Shown: in pieces, positions 45,887 through 53,983 of the stretch | How the letters are laid out: the number at the start of each line of letters is the position of its first letter | Numbering within the stretch: position 1 is the first letter of the stretch | From: Methanosarcina mazei S-6 | GTDB lineage: Archaea > Halobacteriota > Methanosarcinia > Methanosarcinales > Methanosarcinaceae | DNA: 64,000 nt | Assembly (NCBI RefSeq): GCF_000970205.1 | Contig: NZ_CP009512.1 | Coordinates: forward strand, 2,976,001-3,040,000 | Direction of reading: 5' to 3' | Translations under genes and position numbers: made by a program | The notes under the pieces: model-generated | Told to the model about the DNA's origin: nothing | What the model saw: the letters and a program-made list of their open reading frames with translations, nothing else | The model's database searches: none

Positions 45887-48800
45887 ATGAAAGGACAAAA
45901 CAGGGAGTCTGGAATTGATGCAATTGGGGATATCCCATGGGGGACTCATTTCTGCCAGTTTTACCAGACAAAAGAAGATTTGATAGAGATATTTATTCCT
46001 TATTTTAAAGCGGGACTCGAAAACAATGAATTATGCCTCTGGATTACTTCAGAACCTCTGGGCATAGAAGAAGCAAAAAAATTCCTGAAAAAAGCGGTTC
46101 CTGATATTGAGATTTATCTTGAGAAAGGACAGATAGAGATTATTCCGGAAACCTTTTTTTATCTGGAAAATGGTGCTTTTGACTCTTCCAGGGCTTTAAA
46201 TAAAGGGACTGAAAGGTTCAATCGTGCCATAGATAATGGATATTGCGGTTTGAGGTCAGGCGGAAATATTTCCTGGCTGAAAAAAGCAGATTGGGACAAT
46301 TTCACTGGTTACGAAGAAAAAATAGATAGTGCCATTGGTAACTGCAAGATAATATCGATGTGTGCTTATTCTCTCGATAATTGCAATGCAACCGATATTA
46401 TCGATGTTGTTGCTAACCACCAGTTTACGTTAATTAAAAAAGGAAGAAGATGGGAGAAGATAGAGAGTCCAAAACGCAAAAAAGCAGAAGAAACAGTTAT
46501 TCAGGCCACAAAGAACTGGGAGTATACATTTGATTCTGTCCCGGACCTTATAGCCATAATTGATACCGAGTACAGGATTGTCCGGGCAAACAGGGCAATG
46601 GCAGCAAGGCTCGGCATGGAAGCGAAAGAATGTACAGGCCTGACCTGTTATCGCGCTATCCATGGGACAGACGGACCTCCCTCTTTTTGCCCTTACAGGC
46701 AACTGATTAAAGATGGACTTGAACATACCGCAGAGGTTTTTGAAGACTTTTTAAAAGGTTATTTTTTAGTAAGTGTGTCTCCACTCCATGATTTAGAAGG
46801 AAAACTCATTGGGAGCGTTCATGTTGCCCGTGATATAAATGAACGCAAAAAGGCTGAGGATGCACTTCGCCGGAGTGAGCAACACGCCAGGCTAAAGCTT
46901 GAGAAAATTCTCTCGCCTGTAAATGACACATACGACTTTGAGCTTTCTGAGATTATAGACGTCCCGGTAATTCAATCGCTTATGGATGATTTTTATAAGC
47001 TTACTTCCTTCCCTGCAGGTCTGAACGACCTCAAAGGCAATGTTCTGGCATGTGTCGGATGGCAGGAGATCTGCACCAGATTCCACAGAGTTCACCCCGA
47101 AACATGCAGGCACTGCATAGAAAGTGACATGGAGCTGTCCAGGGGCCCTACTCCGGGAAAATACAGGATGTACAAATGCAAGAACAACCTGTGGGATGTG
47201 GTAACTCCTATCATGGTGGCAGGTCAGCAGGTCGGCAGTATCTTTTCAGGGCAATTTTTCTTTGAAGATGAGTCTCTGGACTACGAATTCTTCCGATCTC
47301 AAGCCCGGAAATACGGCTTCGATGAGGATGAATACATATCAGCGCTTGAAAAAGTTCCGAGGTTAAGCAGGGAGACTGTTGACGCAGGTATGGCTTTTTT
47401 GATGGGGTTCGCCAATATACTCTCACAGTTGAGCTACGGCAATCTCAAACTGGCACAGTCCCTTGCAGAATGCGATTCTCTGGTTGCTGCTCTGCAGGAA
47501 AGCGATGAGCGGTTTCGCTCAGTTCTAGAGAACTCTCTCGATTCTGCATATCGCATGGATTTCCAGAATAACCACTTCGATTATATGAGCCCTGTGATAG
47601 AGCAGATTACAGGCTTCTCTGTCAGGGAAATAAATGCAATGACCATCAATAATGGTCTTCTGAACCGAATTCACTCCGATGATCGTCCTCTTGTCGATCA
47701 GGAAAGTGCTCAATCGTTAGTTGAGGGTTTTGGGGCACAAGAGTACCGTTTCAAATGCAAGGACGGAAAATACCACTGGTTAGCCGATCATTTCTCGATC
47801 ATTAGGGATAAAACCGGCACGACTCGTTTTAGAGCAGGTATTGTCCGCGATATCACCGAAAAAAAGCAGGCTGAAGAAGCCCTTATAAGAAGTGAGAACA
47901 ACTTCCGTACACTGGCGGAAAATTCCCCGGACATAATTTCCCGCTTTGATAGACAGAACCGCCACATCTATGTAAACCCTGCTGCTGAGGAACCTTATGG
48001 GCGTCCTCCGGAAGAAATCATCGGGAAAACTCACAGTGAGCTGGGCATGGATCCTGAGAAGGTAAAGCTCTGGGAAAGCCACCACGAAAAAGTTTTTGCC
48101 ACTGGAAAGCCCGAATCAATGGAATTCGGGTATACGTCATCTCAAGGAAAAGAATACTACTTTAATACACAGGTAGTACCAGAGTTTATTGATGGCAAAG
48201 TAACCTCTATCCTTGTAATTTCCCATAACATTACGGATATAAAAGAAGCAGAATCCCGGTTGAAAAATACCCTGGAGAATCTGGGAAATCTGGTTAAAGA
48301 GCGCACAGTAGAACTTGAAAAAGCATATGTGTTATTGAAAGAAAGAGAAGAGAGTCTTGCTGAAGCTCAAAATATGGCTCACATAGGTAACTGGGAATGG
48401 GACATTGTGGCTGATAAAGCGTACTGGTCCGAAGAGATGTATCGAATTTTCAAACGTGATCCTCAAAAATTAGCACCATCTCTAGATGAATATTTAAACT
48501 ATATTCATCCCGACGACCTTGACTACTATTGTAAAGTCAATGATTATACAAGAAATATACGTACTTCTGGACTTGATTTTAGAATTGTTTTAGCTAATGG
48601 AGAAGAACGTACACTTCACATAAAATCAGATTTTATATATAAGGATGAAAATCTCCCTGTTCGAGTAAAAGGAATAGTTCAGGATATTACCGAGCGTAAA
48701 AAGGCTGAAAAAGCCTTTGTAAACCTTGAGATTGCCCGCAAAAAAGAAATTCACCACAGGATCAAGAATAACCTGCAGGTAATTTCTTCCTTACTCGACC

Positions 48801-49402
48801 TCCAGGCTGAAAAGTTCAGAGACAGGAAATACGTTGAGAATTCGGAAGTTCTGAACGCTTTTCGGGAAAGCCAGGACAGAGTGATATCTATTGCCCTGAT
48901 TCACGAAGAGCTTCATGAAGGCAGGGGAAAAGATACATTGAATTTTTCCCCGTACCTCCAGAGACTCGTTAAGAATCTATTTCATACTTACACCCTTGGA
49001 AATGCGGATATCAGTTTAAACATGGATCTGGAAGAAGATACGTTCTTTGACATGGATACTGCCATCCCTCTGGGGTTGATTATCAATGAGCTTGTTTCTA
49101 ACTCTCTCAAACACGCATTTCCAGAGAGAAAAGGAGAAATTAAAATTAAACTTTACAGGGAGTTAAATGGGAAATATAATACAGGAGCTGAAAGTAAAAA
49201 CGAAGATCGTAAAGGCACCATCTTCATTTTGAAAGTTTCGGATAACGGAACAGGCCTTCCTGAAAACCTTGATCTGGAAAATCCTGAAACTCTTGGTATG
49301 CAGCTGATTACTGCCCTTGTAGACCAGATGGACGGGGAACTTGGAGTAAACGGGGATTGTGGAACGGAGTTCTGCATAAAATTTGCAATAAAAGAAAAAT
49401 AA
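45887..49402 (+). CDS. MEDS/PAS/PocR sensor histidine kinase 3
   Basis: Paralogue of kinases 1 and 2, 1171 residues, soluble. Order: MEDS (about 1-190), PAS with the LTCYRAIHGTDGPPSFCPY loop (about 215-325), then a PocR ligand-sensing domain (about 336-528). PocR is recognisable by LNDLKGNVLACVGWQEICTR, a Cys/His group CRHCIES near 410, and WDVVTPIMVAGQQVGSIFSG. Three more PAS domains follow, then HisKA_2 (HHRIKNNLQV near 954) and a HATPase (SDNGTGLPEN). The PocR module replaces the PAS that kinase 2 has at the same place. PocR domains bind small diols or hydrocarbon-derived ligands in bacteria; the ligand here is unknown. It is the last gene before the tRNA-Lys/RNA polymerase cluster, 520 bp away. 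Confidence 0.92.
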   Translation: MKGQNRESGIDAIGDIPWGTHFCQFYQTKEDLIEIFIPYFKAGLENNELCLWITSEPLGIEEAKKFLKKAVPDIEIYLEKGQIEIIPETFFYLENGAFDSSRALNKGTERFNRAIDNGYCGLRSGGNISWLKKADWDNFTGYEEKIDSAIGNCKIISMCAYSLDNCNATDIIDVVANHQFTLIKKGRRWEKIESPKRKKAEETVIQATKNWEYTFDSVPDLIAIIDTEYRIVRANRAMAARLGMEAKECTGLTCYRAIHGTDGPPSFCPYRQLIKDGLEHTAEVFEDFLKGYFLVSVSPLHDLEGKLIGSVHVARDINERKKAEDALRRSEQHARLKLEKILSPVNDTYDFELSEIIDVPVIQSLMDDFYKLTSFPAGLNDLKGNVLACVGWQEICTRFHRVHPETCRHCIESDMELSRGPTPGKYRMYKCKNNLWDVVTPIMVAGQQVGSIFSGQFFFEDESLDYEFFRSQARKYGFDEDEYISALEKVPRLSRETVDAGMAFLMGFANILSQLSYGNLKLAQSLAECDSLVAALQESDERFRSVLENSLDSAYRMDFQNNHFDYMSPVIEQITGFSVREINAMTINNGLLNRIHSDDRPLVDQESAQSLVEGFGAQEYRFKCKDGKYHWLADHFSIIRDKTGTTRFRAGIVRDITEKKQAEEALIRSENNFRTLAENSPDIISRFDRQNRHIYVNPAAEEPYGRPPEEIIGKTHSELGMDPEKVKLWESHHEKVFATGKPESMEFGYTSSQGKEYYFNTQVVPEFIDGKVTSILVISHNITDIKEAESRLKNTLENLGNLVKERTVELEKAYVLLKEREESLAEAQNMAHIGNWEWDIVADKAYWSEEMYRIFKRDPQKLAPSLDEYLNYIHPDDLDYYCKVNDYTRNIRTSGLDFRIVLANGEERTLHIKSDFIYKDENLPVRVKGIVQDITERKKAEKAFVNLEIARKKEIHHRIKNNLQVISSLLDLQAEKFRDRKYVENSEVLNAFRESQDRVISIALIHEELHEGRGKDTLNFSPYLQRLVKNLFHTYTLGNADISLNMDLEEDTFFDMDTAIPLGLIINELVSNSLKHAFPERKGEIKIKLYRELNGKYNTGAESKNEDRKGTIFILKVSDNGTGLPENLDLENPETLGMQLITALVDQMDGELGVNGDCGTEFCIKFAIKEK

Positions 49403-49789
49403 GAAGAACTATCAGTTAAAGTCCTTAAGTTAAAATTCCCTTAACAGGTAGAACAACTACTTAAGTATGGAGACTTTCAGTTTAATTCTCACAGATGTGT
49501 CTCTTTTTTAGAAAGCGATGCTTTGTTAATTGATGCTTCATTTTAGAGGGTGACTATCGGGAAATCGGGAGGTTATTTAAAATCAGGGCAAAAGTTTCAG
49601 TTTACCCGAAAATATGGAGGAATTATTCAGTTTATTCAGTTTTTGGCCTTACTTTTAAAAAAGTGAAAATAATCGTACATATATTTTACTGGAAAAATCA
49701 GAAAAATATTTGTATAAAATCCCCACATTACAAATAAATTTACGAAAGATTTTCAAAAATTTAGGGATAAAAACGGAACTCACCATAAG
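49403..49789. other. Intergenic region before the tRNA/RNA polymerase cluster
   Basis: About 390 bp with no credible gene. It is AT-rich with T-runs after kinase 3 that could serve as termination signals, and it ends at the promoter for the tRNA-containing transcript. Confidence 0.4.
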
Positions 49790-49798
49790 TTATAAATA
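49790..49798 (+). promoter_or_regulatory. TATA box for the leader RNA / tRNA-Lys transcript
   Basis: TTATAAATA, centred at about 49794. Archaeal transcription normally starts about 26 nt downstream, predicting a start near 49820. That is exactly where the inverted repeat of the structured leader begins. Confidence 0.55.
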
Positions 49799-49818
49799 GT
49801 ATAGCTATAATTAGAGGG

Positions 49819-49898
49819 TTGCACCGGTGAAAGAGGTGCTCCCTGATGCAGCGGGGCAGCAGGGTTGCATGCTGAGAAATTGGCATTCAGTGGTGCAA
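49819..49898 (+). ncRNA. Candidate structured leader RNA before tRNA-Lys
   Basis: An 80-nt segment with a closing stem TTGCACC (49819-49825)/GGTGCAA (49892-49898). Inside are a stem TGC-CCCTG (37-39, 41-45)/CAGGG-GCA (60-64, 67-69) and a short stem CTGA (72-75)/TCAG (87-90); positions are the last two digits after 498. This gives a three-stem layout. GCACC can alternatively pair with GGTGC at 49835-49839. It begins at the predicted transcription start and is G+C-rich against its surroundings. It could be a small RNA or a processed leader; no known RNA family was recognised. Confidence 0.45.
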
Positions 49899-49926
49899 AA
49901 CATAGAGGTGGAGAGATAAACAAACT

Positions 49927-50003
49927 GGGCCCGTAGCTCAGTCAGGCAGAGCGACTGGCTTTTAACCAGTCGGCCTAGGGTTCAAATCCCTACGGGCCCG
50001 CCA
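49927..50003 (+). tRNA. tRNA-Lys (anticodon TTT), with encoded CCA
   Basis: A full cloverleaf can be drawn. The acceptor arms are GGGCCCG (49927-49933) and CGGGCCC (49993-49999). The D-arm is AGCTCAGTCAGGCAGAGC, and the anticodon arm GACTGGC-TTTTAAC-CAGTC has TTT in the loop. The T-arm is TAGGG-TTCAAAT-CCCTA, with discriminator G at 50000. The following CCA (50001-50003) is encoded in the DNA. There is no intron. The tRNA reads AAA/AAG lysine codons. It lies in the same direction as, and directly ahead of, the RNA polymerase genes. Confidence 0.97.
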
Positions 50004-50089
50004 TGTTCTTTATTATGACTGGCGGAAAGGCCATCCGCTGGAGAAATCTAATCAAGTTTTTTGAATGCTTTATTTTTGGAGGAAAGGAT

Positions 50090-50326
50090 TTGACAAAGTT
50101 CAGCCTGCTCGACCATGAGGCGGTCCCCAAGCATGAAATCATGTCTGAGGGCGAGTTAAAGTCTGTTTTAAGCAAATATTTTATTGAAAAGGAACAACTT
50201 CCGAAAATCAAAGTGCAGGATCCTGTTTGTAAAGAAATAGGAGCTGTCGTCGGAGATGTCGTGAAAATAACAAGAAAAAGTCAGACTGCAGGGGAGGCAG
50301 ATTATTACAGACTCGTGATTGAGTAA
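50090..50326 (+). CDS. rpoH: DNA-directed RNA polymerase subunit H (Rpo5)
   Basis: Small subunit of archaeal RNA polymerase, homologous to the C-terminal domain of eukaryotic Rpb5; it binds at the jaw of the enzyme. Recognised by FSLLDHEAVPKHEIMS at the N-terminus and the C-terminal LPKIKVQDPVCKEIGA and GDVVKITRKS. An ATG-started frame runs from 50003, at the tRNA CCA end, but its first 29 residues do not look like RpoH. The TTG at 50090 has GGAGG a few bases upstream and gives the family-typical 78 residues. It is the first polymerase gene of the cluster. Confidence 0.93.
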   Translation: MTKFSLLDHEAVPKHEIMSEGELKSVLSKYFIEKEQLPKIKVQDPVCKEIGAVVGDVVKITRKSQTAGEADYYRLVIE

Positions 50327-50491
50327 GCGGAGGGGAGTTAAAACCGCTTTCAAAATCATATTTTTTTCACTGAATATCTTTTTGAATCCCATGCACCATC
50401 ATACGGAAAGATTCAACGACTGCATAAGATCCAGACATGAAGGATCACCATTTATTGATTTTCATTTTACCAAAGCAAAGAGGGTGCTATC

Positions 50492-52141
50492 ATCGCGTTA
50501 GAAAGCAGTATACTGTCGCAGGCCTATTTTACACGGGACAAGATAGTGCAGCACCATATAGACTCATTTAATAAGTTTATAGACTATGGGCTGCAAAAGA
50601 TCATTGATGAACAGAGAATAATAGAAACCGACATTGAGGACACTTATCTCAAGCTCGGCAAGATCCGGGTAGAGCATCCGGTGGTGAAGGAGGCAGACGG
50701 AGCGATTGAAAAGCTTTACCCGAATGAAGGGAGGCTCAGAAACCTTTCGTATTCAGGCCCCCTCTACCTTGAAATGAGTGTCGTAAAAGACGGGATAGAG
50801 TCAGAGGCAATGGAAGCAAAAATCGGGCAGCTTCCTGTTATGGTCAAGTCCAAAATCTGTAACCTCCTCGGACTCAGTGAGGTAGAGAAAGTCCGCTATG
50901 GAGAAGACCCTCTTGACCCCGGGGGATATTTCATCATCGGTGGTACGGAAAGGGTAGTTATGACCCTTGAGGACCTTGCTCCCAACAAAATCCTTGTTGA
51001 ATTCGGAGAGCGCTACGGTGATGAAATAGAGGTTGCAAAAGTATTCTCACAGAAGAGAGGATACAGGGCACTCGTAATTGTGGAGAGAGGCAGGAAGTCC
51101 CTGCTTGAGGTTTCTTTCCCATCGATATCCGGCAGAGTGTACTTTATTACACTTATGAGGGCTCTCGGGATAGTAACTGACGAAGATATCGTAAATGCGG
51201 TTTCGAGCGATCCCGAAATTATCAAGTTCATGCTGGAAAACCTTGAAGAAGCCGAAGTCGAAACCCAGGAAGAGGCAATCGAGAAGATCGGGGCAAGGGT
51301 TGCTGCAGGGCAGGCCAAGGAATACCAGATAAAAAGGGCAAACTACGTAATTGACAGGTATCTTTTCCCACACCTTGGAAACGACGTCAGAGACAGGGTC
51401 TCAAAAGCTCATTTCCTCGCAAGAATGGCAGAGTCCTGTTTTGAGCTGGCACTTAAAAAGCGTACCGAAGACGACAAAGACCACTACGCAAACAAAAGGC
51501 TTAAACTCGCAGGCGACCTGATGGAAGACCTTTTCAGGGTATCCTTTAACAGGCTTGCAAGGGACATAAAGTACCAGCTCGAACGCGCAAACATGAGGAA
51601 CAGGGAACTTAATGTTGCCACAATTGTAAGGGCAGACGTTTTAACTGACCGCCTGCAACACCCGCTGGCAACAGGAAACTGGGTAGGAGGCAGGACAGGT
51701 GTTTCCCAGCTCCTTGACAGGAACGATTACATTTCTACACTTTCTCACCTTCGCCGCGTAATTTCACCACTTTCCCGTGCCCAGCCTCACTTTGAAGCCC
51801 GTGACCTGCACGCAACTCAGTGGGGGCGTCTCTGTCCTTCCGAAACTCCAGAAGGTCCGAATTGTGGCCTTGTGAAGAACTTTGCAGAAATGGTCGAACT
51901 CTCAACCGGGACAGAAGAAATAGAGAACATGAAAAAAATACTCTACGACCTTAATGTCGAAAAAGTGGTTGTGAAAGTGCCAGAAATCCCGGCAAAAATA
52001 AAAGAAATATTACTCGATGAATTCGGGGAAGAGATTGTTGAAGAGTTTGAAGAAACTCCTGAACCCGAAACCAAATTCAAAGATGATGATTTCTACGATT
52101 ATTCAGATATGGACGACTCTGGATCTATGTATGGTGACTGA
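50492..52141 (+). CDS. rpoB2: DNA-directed RNA polymerase subunit B'' (Rpo2N)
   Basis: N-terminal half of the split second-largest polymerase subunit, about 549 residues. It contains the protrusion and lobe domains, ending in the fork region with ATQWGRLCPSETPEGPNCGL near the C-terminus. The first canonical start in frame is the GTG at 50546. However, the frame is open upstream and encodes SILSQAYFTRDKIVQ, which fits the conserved start of B''. I therefore placed the start tentatively at the ATC codon at 50492, behind a GAGGGTG ribosome-binding-like sequence; 50546 is the conservative choice. The C-terminal tail is very acidic (DDDFYDYSDMDD). rpoB1 follows after 14 bp. Confidence 0.88.
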   Translation: MALESSILSQAYFTRDKIVQHHIDSFNKFIDYGLQKIIDEQRIIETDIEDTYLKLGKIRVEHPVVKEADGAIEKLYPNEGRLRNLSYSGPLYLEMSVVKDGIESEAMEAKIGQLPVMVKSKICNLLGLSEVEKVRYGEDPLDPGGYFIIGGTERVVMTLEDLAPNKILVEFGERYGDEIEVAKVFSQKRGYRALVIVERGRKSLLEVSFPSISGRVYFITLMRALGIVTDEDIVNAVSSDPEIIKFMLENLEEAEVETQEEAIEKIGARVAAGQAKEYQIKRANYVIDRYLFPHLGNDVRDRVSKAHFLARMAESCFELALKKRTEDDKDHYANKRLKLAGDLMEDLFRVSFNRLARDIKYQLERANMRNRELNVATIVRADVLTDRLQHPLATGNWVGGRTGVSQLLDRNDYISTLSHLRRVISPLSRAQPHFEARDLHATQWGRLCPSETPEGPNCGLVKNFAEMVELSTGTEEIENMKKILYDLNVEKVVVKVPEIPAKIKEILLDEFGEEIVEEFEETPEPETKFKDDDFYDYSDMDDSGSMYGD

Positions 52142-52155
52142 GGGGTTGATGTCAG

Positions 52156-53970
52156 ATGGCTAAAGCAAAAGTATTCATAAACGGAGAGCTCGTCGGGACT
52201 CATGACAACCCTGCGGAACTCGTAGAAGAGCTCAGAAAAATGAGGCGGCAGGGATTCATATCCAGACAGGTCAATATAGCTCTAAATGACAGTACCAGGG
52301 AAGTAATTATAAATTCCGATATGGGCAGGGCAAGAAGACCTCTTCTGGTTGTGGAAAATGGTTCTCCCAAAGTAACCGAAGAGCATGTACAGAAACTGAA
52401 GAACAAGGAAATCAGTTTTGACGACCTTGTGAAAGAAGGCTGTGTGGAGTATCTGGATGCCGAAGAAGAGGAAAACGCATACATTGCCCTCTATGAGTCC
52501 GACATTACTGACAGGCATACCCATATGGAGATCGACCCCGAAATGATGCTCGGCATCTGTACCGGGATGGTTCCTTACCCGGAACACAACGCATCTCCGC
52601 GTAATACCATGGGTGCAGCCATGATCAAACAGTGTATAGGAGTTTCCACAGCAAACCAGAAGTTAAGGCCGGATACCCGTGCCCACGTCCTTCACTATCC
52701 TCAGAGGGCACTCACCAGAACAAGAACATCCGAAGCAATAGGCTTCGATGACAGACCTGCAGGCCAGAACTTCGTAGTAGCAATTCTGTCTTATGAAGGA
52801 TATAATATTGAAGACGCCCTGATCTTCAACAGGGGTTCAATCGACAGAGGGCTCGGGAGAAGTCATTTCCTCAGGACTTTTGAGGGTGAAGAAAGAAGGT
52901 ACCCCGGTGGACAGGAAGATAAATTCGAAATTCCTGACTCCGAATACCGCGGAGCCCGCAGTGCAGAAGCATATGCAAACCTTGACGTGGATGGGCTTGT
53001 GAACCCTGAGACCCCTGTAGGTCCCAATGACGTGCTTATAGGAAAGACCAGCCCTCCCAGGTTCCTTGAAGAGCCTTCTGATTTCGGGATTGCAGTAGAA
53101 CAGAGAAGAGAAAGCTCTGTTACCATGCGGTCTAACGAAACAGGGATTGTGGACACAGTAATTCTTACAGAATCCATTAACGGAACCCGCCTTGCCAAAG
53201 TAAAGGTAAGGGATGAGAGGATCCCGGACATAGGGGATAAGTTCGCTTCCAGGCACGGGCAAAAAGGAGTTATCGGCTTAAAAGTCCCTATTGCGGACAT
53301 GCCTTTTACGGAATCAGGTCTCACCCCCGATCTGATGATTAACCCGCACGCAATTCCTTCACGTATGACTGTAGGACACGTCCTGGAAATGATCGGCGGG
53401 AAAGTGGGCTCAATGGAAGGCAGAAGAGTAAATGCAACAGCCTTCTCAGGAGAAAAAGAGGACGATTTAAGAGAAGCCCTGAAAAAACACGGCTTTGCCC
53501 ACACAGGAAAAGAGGTTTTCTATGACGGAGCAACAGGCAGGATGATCCCTGCAGATGTCTTCGTTGGTGTAATCCTTTACCAGAAACTTCACCACATGGT
53601 TACTTCCAAGATGCACGCAAGGTCTCGCGGACCCGTACAGGTGCTTACCCGTCAGCCGACTGAGGGTCGTGCAAGGGAAGGTGGTCTCAGGTTCGGGGAA
53701 ATGGAGCGTGATGTTCTGGTAGGGCACGGAGCAGCCATGTCCTTAAAAGAAAGATTGCTTGACGAGTCTGACAAAGTGGTTGAACTTGTCTGCTCGCACT
53801 GTGGAATGGTTGCAACATACGACAAGCAGAGGAACGTAGCTTTCTGTTCGGCCTGCGGTGCTGACACTGATATATATCCTGTAGAGATGAGCTATGCTTT
53901 CAAGCTGTTACTTGACGAAATTAAGTCTCTTGGAGTCGCTCCCAGGCTTAACCTTGAAGATGCTGTATAA
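52156..53970 (+). CDS. rpoB1: DNA-directed RNA polymerase subunit B' (Rpo2C)
   Basis: C-terminal half of the second-largest polymerase subunit, 604 residues, covering wall, hybrid-binding, anchor and clamp parts. Recognised by [33 protein letters not shown], the nucleotide-binding [16 protein letters not shown], and [16 protein letters not shown]. Near the C-terminus there is a four-cysteine zinc site: CSHCG near residue 555 and CSACG near 578. The split between B'' and B' is characteristic of methanogens and other euryarchaea. The ATG at 52156 has a GAGGGGTTGATGT region upstream and lies 14 bp after rpoB2. Confidence 0.97.
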   Translation: MAKAKVFINGELVGTHDNPAELVEELRKMRRQGFISRQVNIALNDSTREVIINSDMGRARRPLLVVENGSPKVTEEHVQKLKNKEISFDDLVKEGCVEYLDAEEEENAYIALYESDITDRHTHMEIDPEMMLGICTGMVPYPEHNASPRNTMGAAMIKQCIGVSTANQKLRPDTRAHVLHYPQRALTRTRTSEAIGFDDRPAGQNFVVAILSYEGYNIEDALIFNRGSIDRGLGRSHFLRTFEGEERRYPGGQEDKFEIPDSEYRGARSAEAYANLDVDGLVNPETPVGPNDVLIGKTSPPRFLEEPSDFGIAVEQRRESSVTMRSNETGIVDTVILTESINGTRLAKVKVRDERIPDIGDKFASRHGQKGVIGLKVPIADMPFTESGLTPDLMINPHAIPSRMTVGHVLEMIGGKVGSMEGRRVNATAFSGEKEDDLREALKKHGFAHTGKEVFYDGATGRMIPADVFVGVILYQKLHHMVTSKMHARSRGPVQVLTRQPTEGRAREGGLRFGEMERDVLVGHGAAMSLKERLLDESDKVVELVCSHCGMVATYDKQRNVAFCSACGADTDIYPVEMSYAFKLLLDEIKSLGVAPRLNLEDAV

Positions 53971-53983
53971 GTGAGGTGGACAT

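Noticed and set aside
49831-49875. C/D-box guide RNA in the tRNA-Lys leader
   Set aside because: CTGA and TGATG strings occur but overlap or have wrong spacing for C/D and C'/D' boxes.
50003-50089. N-terminal extension of rpoH from the ATG that overlaps the tRNA CCA
   Set aside because: The extra 29 residues do not resemble RpoH, and the internal TTG at 50090 has a GGAGG site and yields the normal size.
50319-50501. 60-codon TTG-started frame overlapping the end of rpoH
   Set aside because: Occupies the rpoH-rpoB2 gap but shows no conserved features and overlaps the probable rpoB2 start.
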